From positions 1 to 5,079 of the forward strand of contig JAJUGM010000270.1 in NCBI GenBank assembly GCA_029268165.1: a stretch of 5,079 nucleotides of DNA, given 5' to 3'. Made by a program: the position numbers and the translations under genes. The notes below the pieces were generated by a model. That model was not told the origin of the DNA, searched no databases, and saw only the letters and a program-made list of their open reading frames with translations. Below are positions 1 through 5,079 of this stretch, piece by piece. This DNA is from Bacteroidota bacterium. GTDB taxonomy: Bacteria; Bacteroidota; Bacteroidia; Bacteroidales; UBA10428. The stretch's first letter is position 1; each line of letters begins with the position of its first letter.

Positions 1-31
1 ATAATAAATAACCACACAAATTAAAATATAC

Positions 32-62
32 TTGATTTATTAAATTAAAAATGCTAACTTTA
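32..62 (+). promoter_or_regulatory. possible Bacteroidota-type promoter for the cytidylate-kinase-like gene
   Basis: TTG at 32-34 is followed after 20 bases by TAACTTTA at 55-62. This matches the Bacteroidota -7 consensus TAnnTTTG except for the last base, and the spacing is right. The transcript would begin near base 69, giving a leader of about 30 nt before the ATG at 98. A short inverted repeat (CTGAT-GTA-ATCAG, 70-82) sits at the predicted start and could be an operator or chance. The region is very AT-rich, so a chance match is possible. Confidence 0.35.
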
Positions 63-97
63 TTTATCACTGATGTAATCAGATTCATTTCAATTCA

Positions 98-790
98 ATG
101 CAAATTGACCTTGCAAAATACTTATCCGATAGGATGCAGGATGAATTCAAAAAGATAAAAGATCCCGGTCCTGTTATTACCATTGCACGCGAATACGGCT
201 GCCCTGCAAAAATAATTGCCAGACTCCTTTCTGAAGAACTCACAAAAAAAATGCAGGTAAAAGGCGTTGAAAAAATCTGGCGTTACGTCACAAAGGAGAT
301 TCTTGCAGAATCAGCACGTACACTTGAATTAGAACCTGAAAAAATAAAATATGTATTTCAGTATGAACAAAAAAGTCTGATTGATGAAGTTCTGTCAGCT
401 CAATTATACAAATATTATAAAAGTGACCGTAAAATACGTAATACCATTGCGAAGGTTATCCGCAATATTGCTTGCGAAGGTCATGTAATTATTGTCGGCC
501 GGGGAGGAGTTGCCATCACTCATGATATACCGAAATCTTTACATATTATGCTTGAGGCTCCGTTGGAATGGAGATCACTTCGTATAAGCGAAAAATATAA
601 TATGACCATAGAAGATGCAAAAAAAGAATGCATCGATGTGGATAAGAAAAGACAACAATTTCGTGAAATCTTTGAAGGGAAAAATACTGATTATACACGT
701 TATGACATTACTTTTAACTGTATGACGCTTTCTGTTGAAGAAATTGTAAGAATAATCATCAAAGCAGCCGAATTAAGAAAACTCTTCTGA
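98..790 (+). CDS. cytidylate kinase-like family protein (degenerate P-loop)
   Basis: This 230-residue soluble protein resembles the cytidylate-kinase-like P-loop family (Cytidylate_kin2 type), which are nucleoside monophosphate kinase relatives of mostly unproven function. Visible landmarks are: the first beta strand and loop ITIAREYGCPAKIIARLL (residues 27-44), where a Walker A loop would be; a central strand with IIVGRGG (131-137), typical of the family; LEAPLEWR (152-159), followed by the Arg/Lys-rich lid-like stretch around residues 160-190; and YDITFNC (202-208), matching the C-terminal YDLVINT-like strand of CMP kinases. The Walker A loop lacks the GxxGxGK[ST] pattern; the only Lys in it follows CPA. 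Kinase activity is therefore doubtful, and a nucleotide-sensing or regulatory role is equally possible. There is no signal peptide or membrane segment. The ATG at 98 is the first in frame and leaves a normal N-terminal helix before the fold. The next gene begins 75 bases downstream on the same strand, so co-transcription is possible. Family assignment is fairly sure; function is not. Confidence 0.8.
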   Translation: MQIDLAKYLSDRMQDEFKKIKDPGPVITIAREYGCPAKIIARLLSEELTKKMQVKGVEKIWRYVTKEILAESARTLELEPEKIKYVFQYEQKSLIDEVLSAQLYKYYKSDRKIRNTIAKVIRNIACEGHVIIVGRGGVAITHDIPKSLHIMLEAPLEWRSLRISEKYNMTIEDAKKECIDVDKKRQQFREIFEGKNTDYTRYDITFNCMTLSVEEIVRIIIKAAELRKLF

Positions 791-865
791 TAAATACATT
801 GTATCTTTTTTACTAAAAACACGTATTTTTATATAAATTTACCAAACCCAAAACAGATTATTTTA

Positions 866-1246
866 ATGATGGAAGACCTTTTTATTCAGGGAACTGATAC
901 GTTACCAACCATATCATTTAAAACAAACGGCGATCTTAAAATTACGGGAAGAGCATTGCCCGAGGATGCCATAGCATTTTTCAGACCAGTGCTTGAGTGG
1001 CTTCAGAATCTTAGTGCTGAAGAAGTCAATATTGAATTTAATCTTGATTATTTCAATACCAGCGTCTCTAAACAATTGCTGGATATGTTCAAAATTATTG
1101 AAAACAACCCTGAAAATAAAGTTATTAAAATAAAGTGGATGTACGAAGAGGGCGATGATGAGATGCTCGAAGCCGGAGAAATTTATTCAGAAATGCTGCC
1201 AAGAATTGAGTTTACATTTCATAAATACGCCGAAATAATAAATTAA
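866..1246 (+). CDS. SiaC family (DUF1987) regulatory phosphoprotein
   Basis: This small acidic cytoplasmic protein of 126 residues spans the full usual length of the SiaC/DUF1987 family. Family hallmarks are the N-terminal strand pair (TLPTISFKTNGDLKITGRALPEDA, residues 12-35), the helix FFRPVLEWL (38-46), the strand VNIEFNLDYFNTSVSK (54-69), and the C-terminal KIKWMYEEGDDEM segment (128-base helix-strand region, residues 88-100). In Pseudomonas aeruginosa, SiaC is phosphorylated on a Thr by the kinase SiaB, dephosphorylated by the PP2C-like phosphatase SiaA, and when unphosphorylated activates a diguanylate cyclase. Thr65 in YFNTS is the likely phosphosite by position; this is inference. The motif reads NTSVS here. 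Two adjacent ATG codons (866 and 869) could both serve as start; the first is used here. No SiaA or SiaB homologue is visible in the window. Family assignment is strong; the signalling partner and output are unknown. Confidence 0.88.
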   Translation: MMEDLFIQGTDTLPTISFKTNGDLKITGRALPEDAIAFFRPVLEWLQNLSAEEVNIEFNLDYFNTSVSKQLLDMFKIIENNPENKVIKIKWMYEEGDDEMLEAGEIYSEMLPRIEFTFHKYAEIIN

Positions 1247-1388
1247 ACACAGCCTTAATTAGCCTGTCTGCATCTATTTCAAATTCTTAAAATCATCATG
1301 CATCCTGTAAAACCAATTATCTAATCTTTACGCCTTTTTAGTAACATTTTTCCTGTTTTAAACGTTTTATATAAAAGAACAAATTAAC

Positions 1389-2264
1389 ATGAGGCTTGCC
1401 TTATTATTCAATATTTTATTGTTCGTCGTATCCGGCATTCATGCCAATCCTGATACTGTTTACTTTAATGCCAAATGGGAGCAAACAATACCTGAAAATG
1501 CAAGATATTACCGCCTTATAACTTTTGATACTACCGGTAAACCGATATTTCATGTAAAAGATTATTATATTTCAGGTAAGCAGCAAATGGAAGGAGACTA
1601 CAGGTCAATTAATCCCGATCATAAAACAGGAACGTTCATATATTGGTACGAAAATGGTCAAAAAAAACTGATCTGTAATTATTTTAACAATGTCCTTTCA
1701 GGAGATTTCATAGAATGGTACGATAATGGCAACCTAAAAAGCCAACGTTTCTTAAAATACGGAATTATCGACGGAATTGAAAAACAATGGTCGCCCGATG
1801 GTTTACTTAAAAAATTAGTAACTTATAAAAATGGCCTAAAACACGGAAAATTTGTTACTTTTTATGATAACGGACGCCCCATAAGGAAAGATATATATAA
1901 AAATGATATCCTTATTAAAGGAAAATGCTATACACCGCAGGGAAAAGACACTTCTTATTTCGAATACCTTAAACCACCGCAATTTTCGGGTGGACTTGAT
2001 GAATTTACCAGATTTATTACTGAAAAAATTATATACCCCGAAGATGCAAAGAATAAAAATGAAGAAGGCGATGTTGTTGTGCAATTTACAATTAATAAAG
2101 ACGGAAAAATCATAAACCCTGTCCTTGTAAAAAAAGATAAGGAATATTTTAATCAGGAAGCCTTAAGGGTTATAAAACTTTCTCCACCCTGGATTCCAGC
2201 TCAGCTTGACGGAAAAAAAATTGATATGCGGATAACTATGCCTGTCCGCTTCAGGCTGAAATAG
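1389..2264 (+). CDS. secreted MORN-repeat protein with TonB C-terminal domain
   Basis: This 291-residue protein is exported: residues 1-19 form a signal peptide (MRLALLFNILLFVVSGIHA, likely cleaved before Asn20). No lipobox Cys is present, so it is probably a soluble periplasmic or surface protein rather than a lipoprotein. Residues 81-176 hold four MORN_2-type repeats of exactly 24 residues, each with a WYxNG/FYDNG/SPDG core, as in the YwqK-like families common in Bacteroidota. Residues about 205-291 form a TonB C-terminal domain: YPEDA (216-220), EGDVVVQFTINKDGKI (226-241), EALRVIKLSPPWIPA (257-271) and a final strand ITMPVRFRL (282-290). A classical TonB has an uncleaved N-terminal anchor and a Pro-rich linker; neither is present. 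The name 'energy transducer TonB' would therefore mislead, and a peptidoglycan- or protein-binding role is more likely. The ATG at 1389 is chosen because the signal peptide begins directly at it, after an A-rich tract. I saw no clear promoter in the 142-base gap upstream. Function unknown. Confidence 0.87.
   Translation: MRLALLFNILLFVVSGIHANPDTVYFNAKWEQTIPENARYYRLITFDTTGKPIFHVKDYYISGKQQMEGDYRSINPDHKTGTFIYWYENGQKKLICNYFNNVLSGDFIEWYDNGNLKSQRFLKYGIIDGIEKQWSPDGLLKKLVTYKNGLKHGKFVTFYDNGRPIRKDIYKNDILIKGKCYTPQGKDTSYFEYLKPPQFSGGLDEFTRFITEKIIYPEDAKNKNEEGDVVVQFTINKDGKIINPVLVKKDKEYFNQEALRVIKLSPPWIPAQLDGKKIDMRITMPVRFRLK
1629..1916 (+). repeat. four tandem 24-residue MORN_2-type protein repeats
   Basis: Within the secreted TonB_C protein, repeats begin at Gly81, Gly105, Gly129 and Gly153, with no insertion or deletion between them (72 bases each). 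Each starts with G-x-[FE]-[IKV], has an aromatic and x-[DE]-x-G turn near positions 5-10 (YWYENG, EWYDNG, QWSPDG, TFYDNG), and ends in a charged strand and turn. The repeats are diverged at the DNA level, so this is an old protein-level repeat and not a recent tandem duplication. A degenerate fifth unit (Lys177 to Asp187, ending in TPQGKD) may cap the array. Confidence 0.75.
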
Positions 2265-2355
2265 CTCATTTGCAAATTCCTATGATGTTATTGTTATTTT
2301 AAGACTCTGATAATCAGCCTATATTCTTATTTTATTCATCATATCGAAATATTAT

Positions 2356-2363
2356 TATCTTTG
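2356..2363 (+). promoter_or_regulatory. TAnnTTTG -7 box, candidate promoter of the carboxyltransferase gene
   Basis: TATCTTTG is an exact match to the Bacteroidota -7 consensus TAnnTTTG. There is no clear TTG at the expected -33 position (the stretch near 2330 is only T-rich), which lowers confidence. Transcription would start near 2370, exactly where the 15-bp inverted repeat begins. This implies a leader of about 215 nt ahead of the ATG at 2585. Confidence 0.5.
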
Positions 2364-2369
2364 TCGTGC

Positions 2370-2446
2370 AATTTTTATTGCCTGATTTTATTATTAATTA
2401 ATAATGAGCGGATTAAAATAAATATTACCTGCAGGCAATAAAAATT
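2370..2446. repeat. 15-bp perfect inverted repeat around a 47-base AT-rich spacer
   Basis: The left arm AATTTTTATTGCCTG (2370-2384) is exactly complementary to the right arm CAGGCAATAAAAATT (2432-2446). The spacer contains the 14-base palindrome TTATTAATTAATAA (2391-2404), so a hairpin within the loop is possible. In RNA this would form a long stem at the 5' end of the predicted carboxyltransferase mRNA. No U-run directly follows the right arm on the + strand, which argues against a simple terminator for that direction. Alternatives are a small mobile palindromic element or a DNA-level binding site. Confidence 0.65.
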
Positions 2447-2451
2447 AAAAA

Positions 2452-2545
2452 GGTTGCAAAACATTTTGTTTGACAAGTGCACGTCCTATTACATATTGCT
2501 TTGATTTATCAATTTGCTTCCTCCCGGGAATCATTATTTGCAACC
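2452..2545 (+). repeat. 9-bp perfect inverted repeat in the leader, followed by C6 and T8 runs
   Basis: GGTTGCAAA (2452-2460) is exactly complementary to TTTGCAACC (2537-2545), with 76 bases between. The right arm runs into six C (2544-2549) and, after TG, eight T (2552-2559), ending 25 bases before the start codon. If the stem forms in RNA it would place a U-run a few bases after a stem, as in an attenuator. The long loop and short stem make this uncertain, and a chance repeat is possible. Confidence 0.35.
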
Positions 2546-2584
2546 CCCCTGTTTTTTTTATTAACCACTTAAAACTTTCATAGT

Positions 2585-4141
2585 ATGGATGTAAAAGGAA
2601 AGCTATTCACGCGATTTCAGGAGAGAATAAAAGCTTATGAACAGCAGCAGGGTGAAGATTCAAAAAGAAAACAACATTCCAAAGGAAAACTAACTGCCCG
2701 TGAAAGAATAGACCTCTTATTTGACGAAGATACATTTGAAGAAATTGATGCATTTTCAATTGCAGCACCATCAGGTGGCGATTTCGGCCGTACTGTAAAA
2801 GCCTTTGGCGATGGCGTTATTACCGGCTATGGTAAAATCAGCGGCAGGCTGGCCTTTGCTTATGCACAGGATTTTACGGTTATGGGTGGTTCATTGGGCT
2901 CGGTTCATGCTGCCAAAATATGTAAAATTCAGGACATGGCTCTTAAAATGGGAGCACCTGTAATTGGTTTAATCGATTCAGGCGGAGCCCGAATACAGGA
3001 AGGTGTTGCAAGCCTTGCTGGTTATGCTGCTATTTTCAACCGCAATGTAAAATCTTCCGGTGTAATACCGCAGATTTCAGTTATTATGGGGCCTGCTGCC
3101 GGCGGGGCAGTTTACTCCCCTTCTCTTACCGACTTTGTTTTTATGACCAATAAAACCAGTTATATGTTTGTTACCGGACCAAATGTTGTTAAAGAAGTAC
3201 TCAATGAAGATGTTTCGTTTGATGACCTGGGCGGCGCTATGATTCATACAAAAAAAAGCGGGGTAGCCCATTTTGTTTATGAAGATGAAGAAAATACCAT
3301 ACGGGGTGTTAAAAAATTGCTTTCTTATCTACCATCCAATAATCTTGAAAACCCTCCCTACGTTGAATGCTTCGATGCTGAAGACAGAATTGATGAACGG
3401 ATTCGCGAGATTGTACCTGATGACCCCAACAAACCATACGATATTAAGGATGTCATCAACCTGATAATTGACAGAAACAGCTTTTTTGAAATAGCTGAAC
3501 TTTTTGCACAAAATATTGTCATTGGTTTTGGCCGTTTAAGCGGAAAAACAATCGGAATCCTTGCCAATCAGCCAAAGGTGCTGGCCGGTACCCTCGATAT
3601 AAATTCTTCTGTCAAAGGTGCCCGCTTTGTACGTTTTTGCGATGCATTTAACATCCCTATACTTACACTCGAAGATGTGCCGGGATTTTTGCCAGGGGTT
3701 GATCAGGAACACAATGGTATCATAAGGCATGGCGCAAAATTACTCTATGCTTATTCTGAAGCCACAGTACCCAAAATTACAGTTATCCTCAGAAAATCAT
3801 ACGGAGGCGCTTACTGCGTAATGAACAGCAAAAATCTTGGAGGCGACTTTAATTTTGCCTGGCCTACTGCCGAAATAGCCGTTATGGGCCCTGAAGGCGC
3901 TGTATCTATCCTCTATCGTAAAGAATTGCTCGAGTCTGATGACCCTGCTAAACTAAAAAAAGAACTTACCGTTAAATACCGTGACGAAATAGCAAACCCT
4001 TATATCGCTGATGAAAAAGGGTATGTTGATGAAGTTATTGATCCGGCTTTAACACGCAAAAAACTCATTTCAGCTTTTCATGCATTAGAAAGCAAACATG
4101 TTAGTGTCCCTTCACGCAAACATGGAAATATACCCCTATAA
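2585..4141 (+). CDS. acyl-CoA carboxylase carboxyltransferase (beta) subunit, PccB-like
   Basis: This cytoplasmic protein of 518 residues is the usual length of the propionyl-CoA carboxylase beta / methylmalonyl-CoA carboxyltransferase family. It transfers the carboxyl group from carboxybiotin to an acyl-CoA. The N-terminal crotonase-like half shows LTARERIDLLFDE (36-48), FTVMGGSLGS (97-106), DSGGARIQEG (131-140) and GPAAGGAVYSPSLTDF (169-184). The C-terminal half shows NQPKVLAGTLD (328-338), the DVPGFLPG loop (364-371), RKSYGGAYCVM (403-413) and AWPTAEIAVMGPEGAV (425-440). Gly-Gly-Ala turns in both halves form the expected oxyanion holes. The position equivalent to Asp422 of Streptomyces coelicolor PccB is Cys411, which leaves the acyl-CoA substrate open. 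Sodium-pump decarboxylases (MmdA) and glutaconyl-CoA decarboxylase alpha are relatives, but the biotin carboxylase gene downstream favours an ATP-dependent carboxylase. The ATG at 2585 begins the standard N-terminus, with no Shine-Dalgarno site. Family sure; substrate uncertain. Confidence 0.95.
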   Translation: MDVKGKLFTRFQERIKAYEQQQGEDSKRKQHSKGKLTARERIDLLFDEDTFEEIDAFSIAAPSGGDFGRTVKAFGDGVITGYGKISGRLAFAYAQDFTVMGGSLGSVHAAKICKIQDMALKMGAPVIGLIDSGGARIQEGVASLAGYAAIFNRNVKSSGVIPQISVIMGPAAGGAVYSPSLTDFVFMTNKTSYMFVTGPNVVKEVLNEDVSFDDLGGAMIHTKKSGVAHFVYEDEENTIRGVKKLLSYLPSNNLENPPYVECFDAEDRIDERIREIVPDDPNKPYDIKDVINLIIDRNSFFEIAELFAQNIVIGFGRLSGKTIGILANQPKVLAGTLDINSSVKGARFVRFCDAFNIPILTLEDVPGFLPGVDQEHNGIIRHGAKLLYAYSEATVPKITVILRKSYGGAYCVMNSKNLGGDFNFAWPTAEIAVMGPEGAVSILYRKELLESDDPAKLKKELTVKYRDEIANPYIADEKGYVDEVIDPALTRKKLISAFHALESKHVSVPSRKHGNIPL

Positions 4142-4170
4142 AACCCGGTCATCAGATGACACACTTCGCA

Positions 4171-4200
4171 TTGTCTCATTGCATGGTTAAATTATATTTG
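4171..4200 (+). promoter_or_regulatory. Bacteroidota-type promoter for the biotin carboxylase gene
   Basis: TTG (4171-4173) and TATATTTG (4193-4200) are separated by 19 bases. This is an exact TAnnTTTG -7 box with a -33 TTG at the right distance. Transcription would begin near 4207, about 24 nt before the ATG at 4231. The preceding gap has only a weak hairpin (GTCAT-CAG-ATGAC, 4148-4160) with no U-run. Read-through from the carboxyltransferase gene is therefore also likely, and this promoter would be an internal one. Confidence 0.6.
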
Positions 4201-4230
4201 CATAACTAATAAATAAAACGCTCACTCAGC

Positions 4231-5079
4231 ATGAAAATTAAAAGCATCCTTATTGCCAACCGTGGTGAAATTGCTGTACGTATCAACGAAACAGCAAAAA
4301 GAATGGGCATTAAGACTTATGGCATTAAAACATCAAAAGAACCAAATGCCTTGTATCTCCGCATGGTTGATGATGTTATTGATTTCTCCGAAACACTTGA
4401 TGAAATACCTGAATTTCTTGATATTGAAAGGATTATTGAAGCTGCCAGGTTACACAAAATACAGGCTATCCATCCGGGATATGGATTTCTGGCTGAGAAC
4501 CCTTATTTTGCAAGGCGTTGCAAAGATGAAAATATTATTTTCATTGGTCCTTCAGATTCAGCTATTTACAAAATGGGTAATAAAACCATTGCCAAACAAA
4601 TTGCGATGCGTCATAAGATACCTTTGCTACAGGGCAGTCACGGCAATGTAAAAAATGTTAGGGAGGCCCATGACATTGCAAGTAAAATAGGCTATCCGGT
4701 AATACTTAAAGCCGCTGCAGGTGGCGGCGGCAGAGGTATGCGAATTGTTGAAAAAGCATCTCAGCTTGAGAAAATGTTCAAACTTGCAACCAATGAAGCC
4801 CTAAAAGCCTTTAATGACGACTCTGTATTCATTGAAAAATACGTCAAAAACCCCAGACATATTGAATTTCAGGTTTTTGGCGATAAACATGGCAACTATA
4901 TCCACCTCGGCGAACGCGAATGCTCCATTCAGCGTAAACATCAGAAACTGATTGAAGAGTCGCCTTCTCCAGCTTTAGACAAAGATTTGCGTCAAAAAAT
5001 GGGGGAAGCCGCAGTAAAAATGGCTCAGGCTGTTGATTATTATTCAGCAGGTACTGTTGAATTTCTGCTCGATGCTGAT
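4231..5079 (+). CDS. biotin carboxylase subunit of an acyl-CoA carboxylase (partial, 3' end beyond window)
   Basis: The frame from ATG 4231 is open for 283 codons to the last base, so the gene is cut by the window edge. Stand-alone biotin carboxylases are usually about 450-500 residues. It uses ATP and bicarbonate to carboxylate biotin on a carrier protein. Landmarks are the N-terminal ILIANRGEIAVRI (6-18) and IHPGYGFLAENP (80-91), then the ATP-grasp domain with KAAAGGGGRGMRIV (160-173), EKYVKNPRHIEFQV (202-215), CSIQRKHQKLIEESPSP (231-247) and GTVEFL (274-279). By eye against E. coli AccC, Lys118, Lys160, His210, Lys239 and Glu278 match its ATP- and biotin-site residues K116, K159, H209, K238 and E276. 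The second metal-binding Glu and catalytic Arg lie beyond the edge. Residues 33-63 are unlike the usual SxADRDxxHVxxAD segment. The partner is the carboxyltransferase encoded 89 bases upstream. Whether a biotin-carrier domain is fused at the C-terminus cannot be seen. accC- and pccA-type names are both possible. Confidence 0.95.
   Translation, partial: MKIKSILIANRGEIAVRINETAKRMGIKTYGIKTSKEPNALYLRMVDDVIDFSETLDEIPEFLDIERIIEAARLHKIQAIHPGYGFLAENPYFARRCKDENIIFIGPSDSAIYKMGNKTIAKQIAMRHKIPLLQGSHGNVKNVREAHDIASKIGYPVILKAAAGGGGRGMRIVEKASQLEKMFKLATNEALKAFNDDSVFIEKYVKNPRHIEFQVFGDKHGNYIHLGERECSIQRKHQKLIEESPSPALDKDLRQKMGEAAVKMAQAVDYYSAGTVEFLLDAD

Larger units (their letters stand above)
2265..2584. other. 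320-base non-coding region upstream of the carboxyltransferase gene
   Basis: No credible coding frame exists here on either strand. The left part (2265-2355) is AT-rich with no GC-rich terminator hairpin after the upstream gene. It contains two small palindromic sites, ATTTGCAAAT (2268-2277) and CTGAT-A-ATCAG (2307-2317). A promoter box follows at 2356-2363, then two long-range inverted repeats, the palindromes TTATTAATTAATAA (2391-2404), CCTGCAGG (2428-2435) and TCCCGGGA (2522-2529), and finally C6 (2544-2549) and T8 (2552-2559) runs 25 bases before the start codon. The region reads as a promoter plus a long structured leader. Confidence 0.6.

Noticed and set aside
814..831. TAAAAA-N6-TTTTTA inverted repeat between the first two genes as a terminator
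   Set aside because: The stem has no G-C pairs and would be unstable; such repeats are expected by chance in AT-rich DNA.
1365..1376. 12-base palindrome TTTTATATAAAA upstream of the secreted protein gene
   Set aside because: It is low-complexity A/T sequence with no promoter-box match; chance is sufficient explanation.
1836..2084. Minus-strand 82-codon open frame with a hydrophobic start
   Set aside because: It lies wholly inside the well-supported secreted TonB_C gene on the opposite strand, has no recognisable family features, and its hydrophobicity follows from the A-rich codons of the + strand gene.
2470..2497. TTGACA (2470-2475) and CATATT (2492-2497), resembling a sigma-70 promoter with a 16-base spacer
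   Set aside because: Bacteroidota primary sigma factors use TAnnTTTG-type boxes, the -10 match is poor, and an exact TATCTTTG box lies upstream.
3077..3730. Several 60-70 codon open frames on both strands
   Set aside because: All are inside the carboxyltransferase gene, whose frame is continuous and conserved throughout; none shows a family motif.
4148..4160. GTCAT-CAG-ATGAC hairpin after the carboxyltransferase gene as a terminator
   Set aside because: The stem is only 5 bp and no T-run follows it.
4253..4651. 132-codon + strand open frame
   Set aside because: It is an out-of-frame shadow of the biotin carboxylase that starts at 4231 and stays open to the window end with all family motifs.

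Overview
The window looks like a chromosomal segment of a Bacteroidota bacterium. The DNA is AT-rich. Promoter-like sites match the Bacteroidota pattern (TAnnTTTG at -7, with TTG about 19-20 bases upstream in two of three cases). Start codons are preceded by A/T-rich sequence rather than clear Shine-Dalgarno sites. The gene families (a degenerate cytidylate-kinase-like protein, a SiaC/DUF1987 protein, a MORN-repeat protein with a TonB C-terminal domain, and a split biotin-dependent carboxylase) also fit this phylum. All five genes are on the + strand. I saw no RNA gene, insertion sequence, CRISPR array or sign of recent transfer.

Layout: bases 1-97 are a leader with a plausible promoter. A cytidylate-kinase-like protein (98-790) is followed by a SiaC-family regulatory phosphoprotein (866-1246). 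A secreted protein with four exact 24-residue MORN-type repeats and a TonB C-terminal domain occupies 1389-2264. A 320-base non-coding region (2265-2584) holds a TAnnTTTG box and a predicted leader of about 215 nt with two long-range perfect inverted repeats. The carboxyltransferase (beta) subunit of an acyl-CoA carboxylase lies at 2585-4141. After an 89-base gap with its own good promoter, a biotin carboxylase begins at 4231 and runs off the right edge still open at base 5079.

How the genes fit together: the last two encode two catalytic halves of one enzyme. The biotin carboxylase uses ATP and bicarbonate to carboxylate biotin, and the beta subunit moves the carboxyl group to an acyl-CoA (propionyl-CoA or acetyl-CoA are the main candidates). 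The biotin-carrier part is not in the window and probably lies downstream. The first three genes have no evident metabolic link to the carboxylase. They may be signalling or envelope genes that are simply neighbours.

I do not see a clearly new biological system. The points most worth a second look are: a Cys at the known substrate-specificity position of the carboxyltransferase; an unusual N-terminal segment in the otherwise canonical biotin carboxylase; a 15-bp inverted repeat starting at about the predicted transcription start of the carboxyltransferase gene; and a second inverted repeat followed by C6 and T8 runs just before that gene's start.
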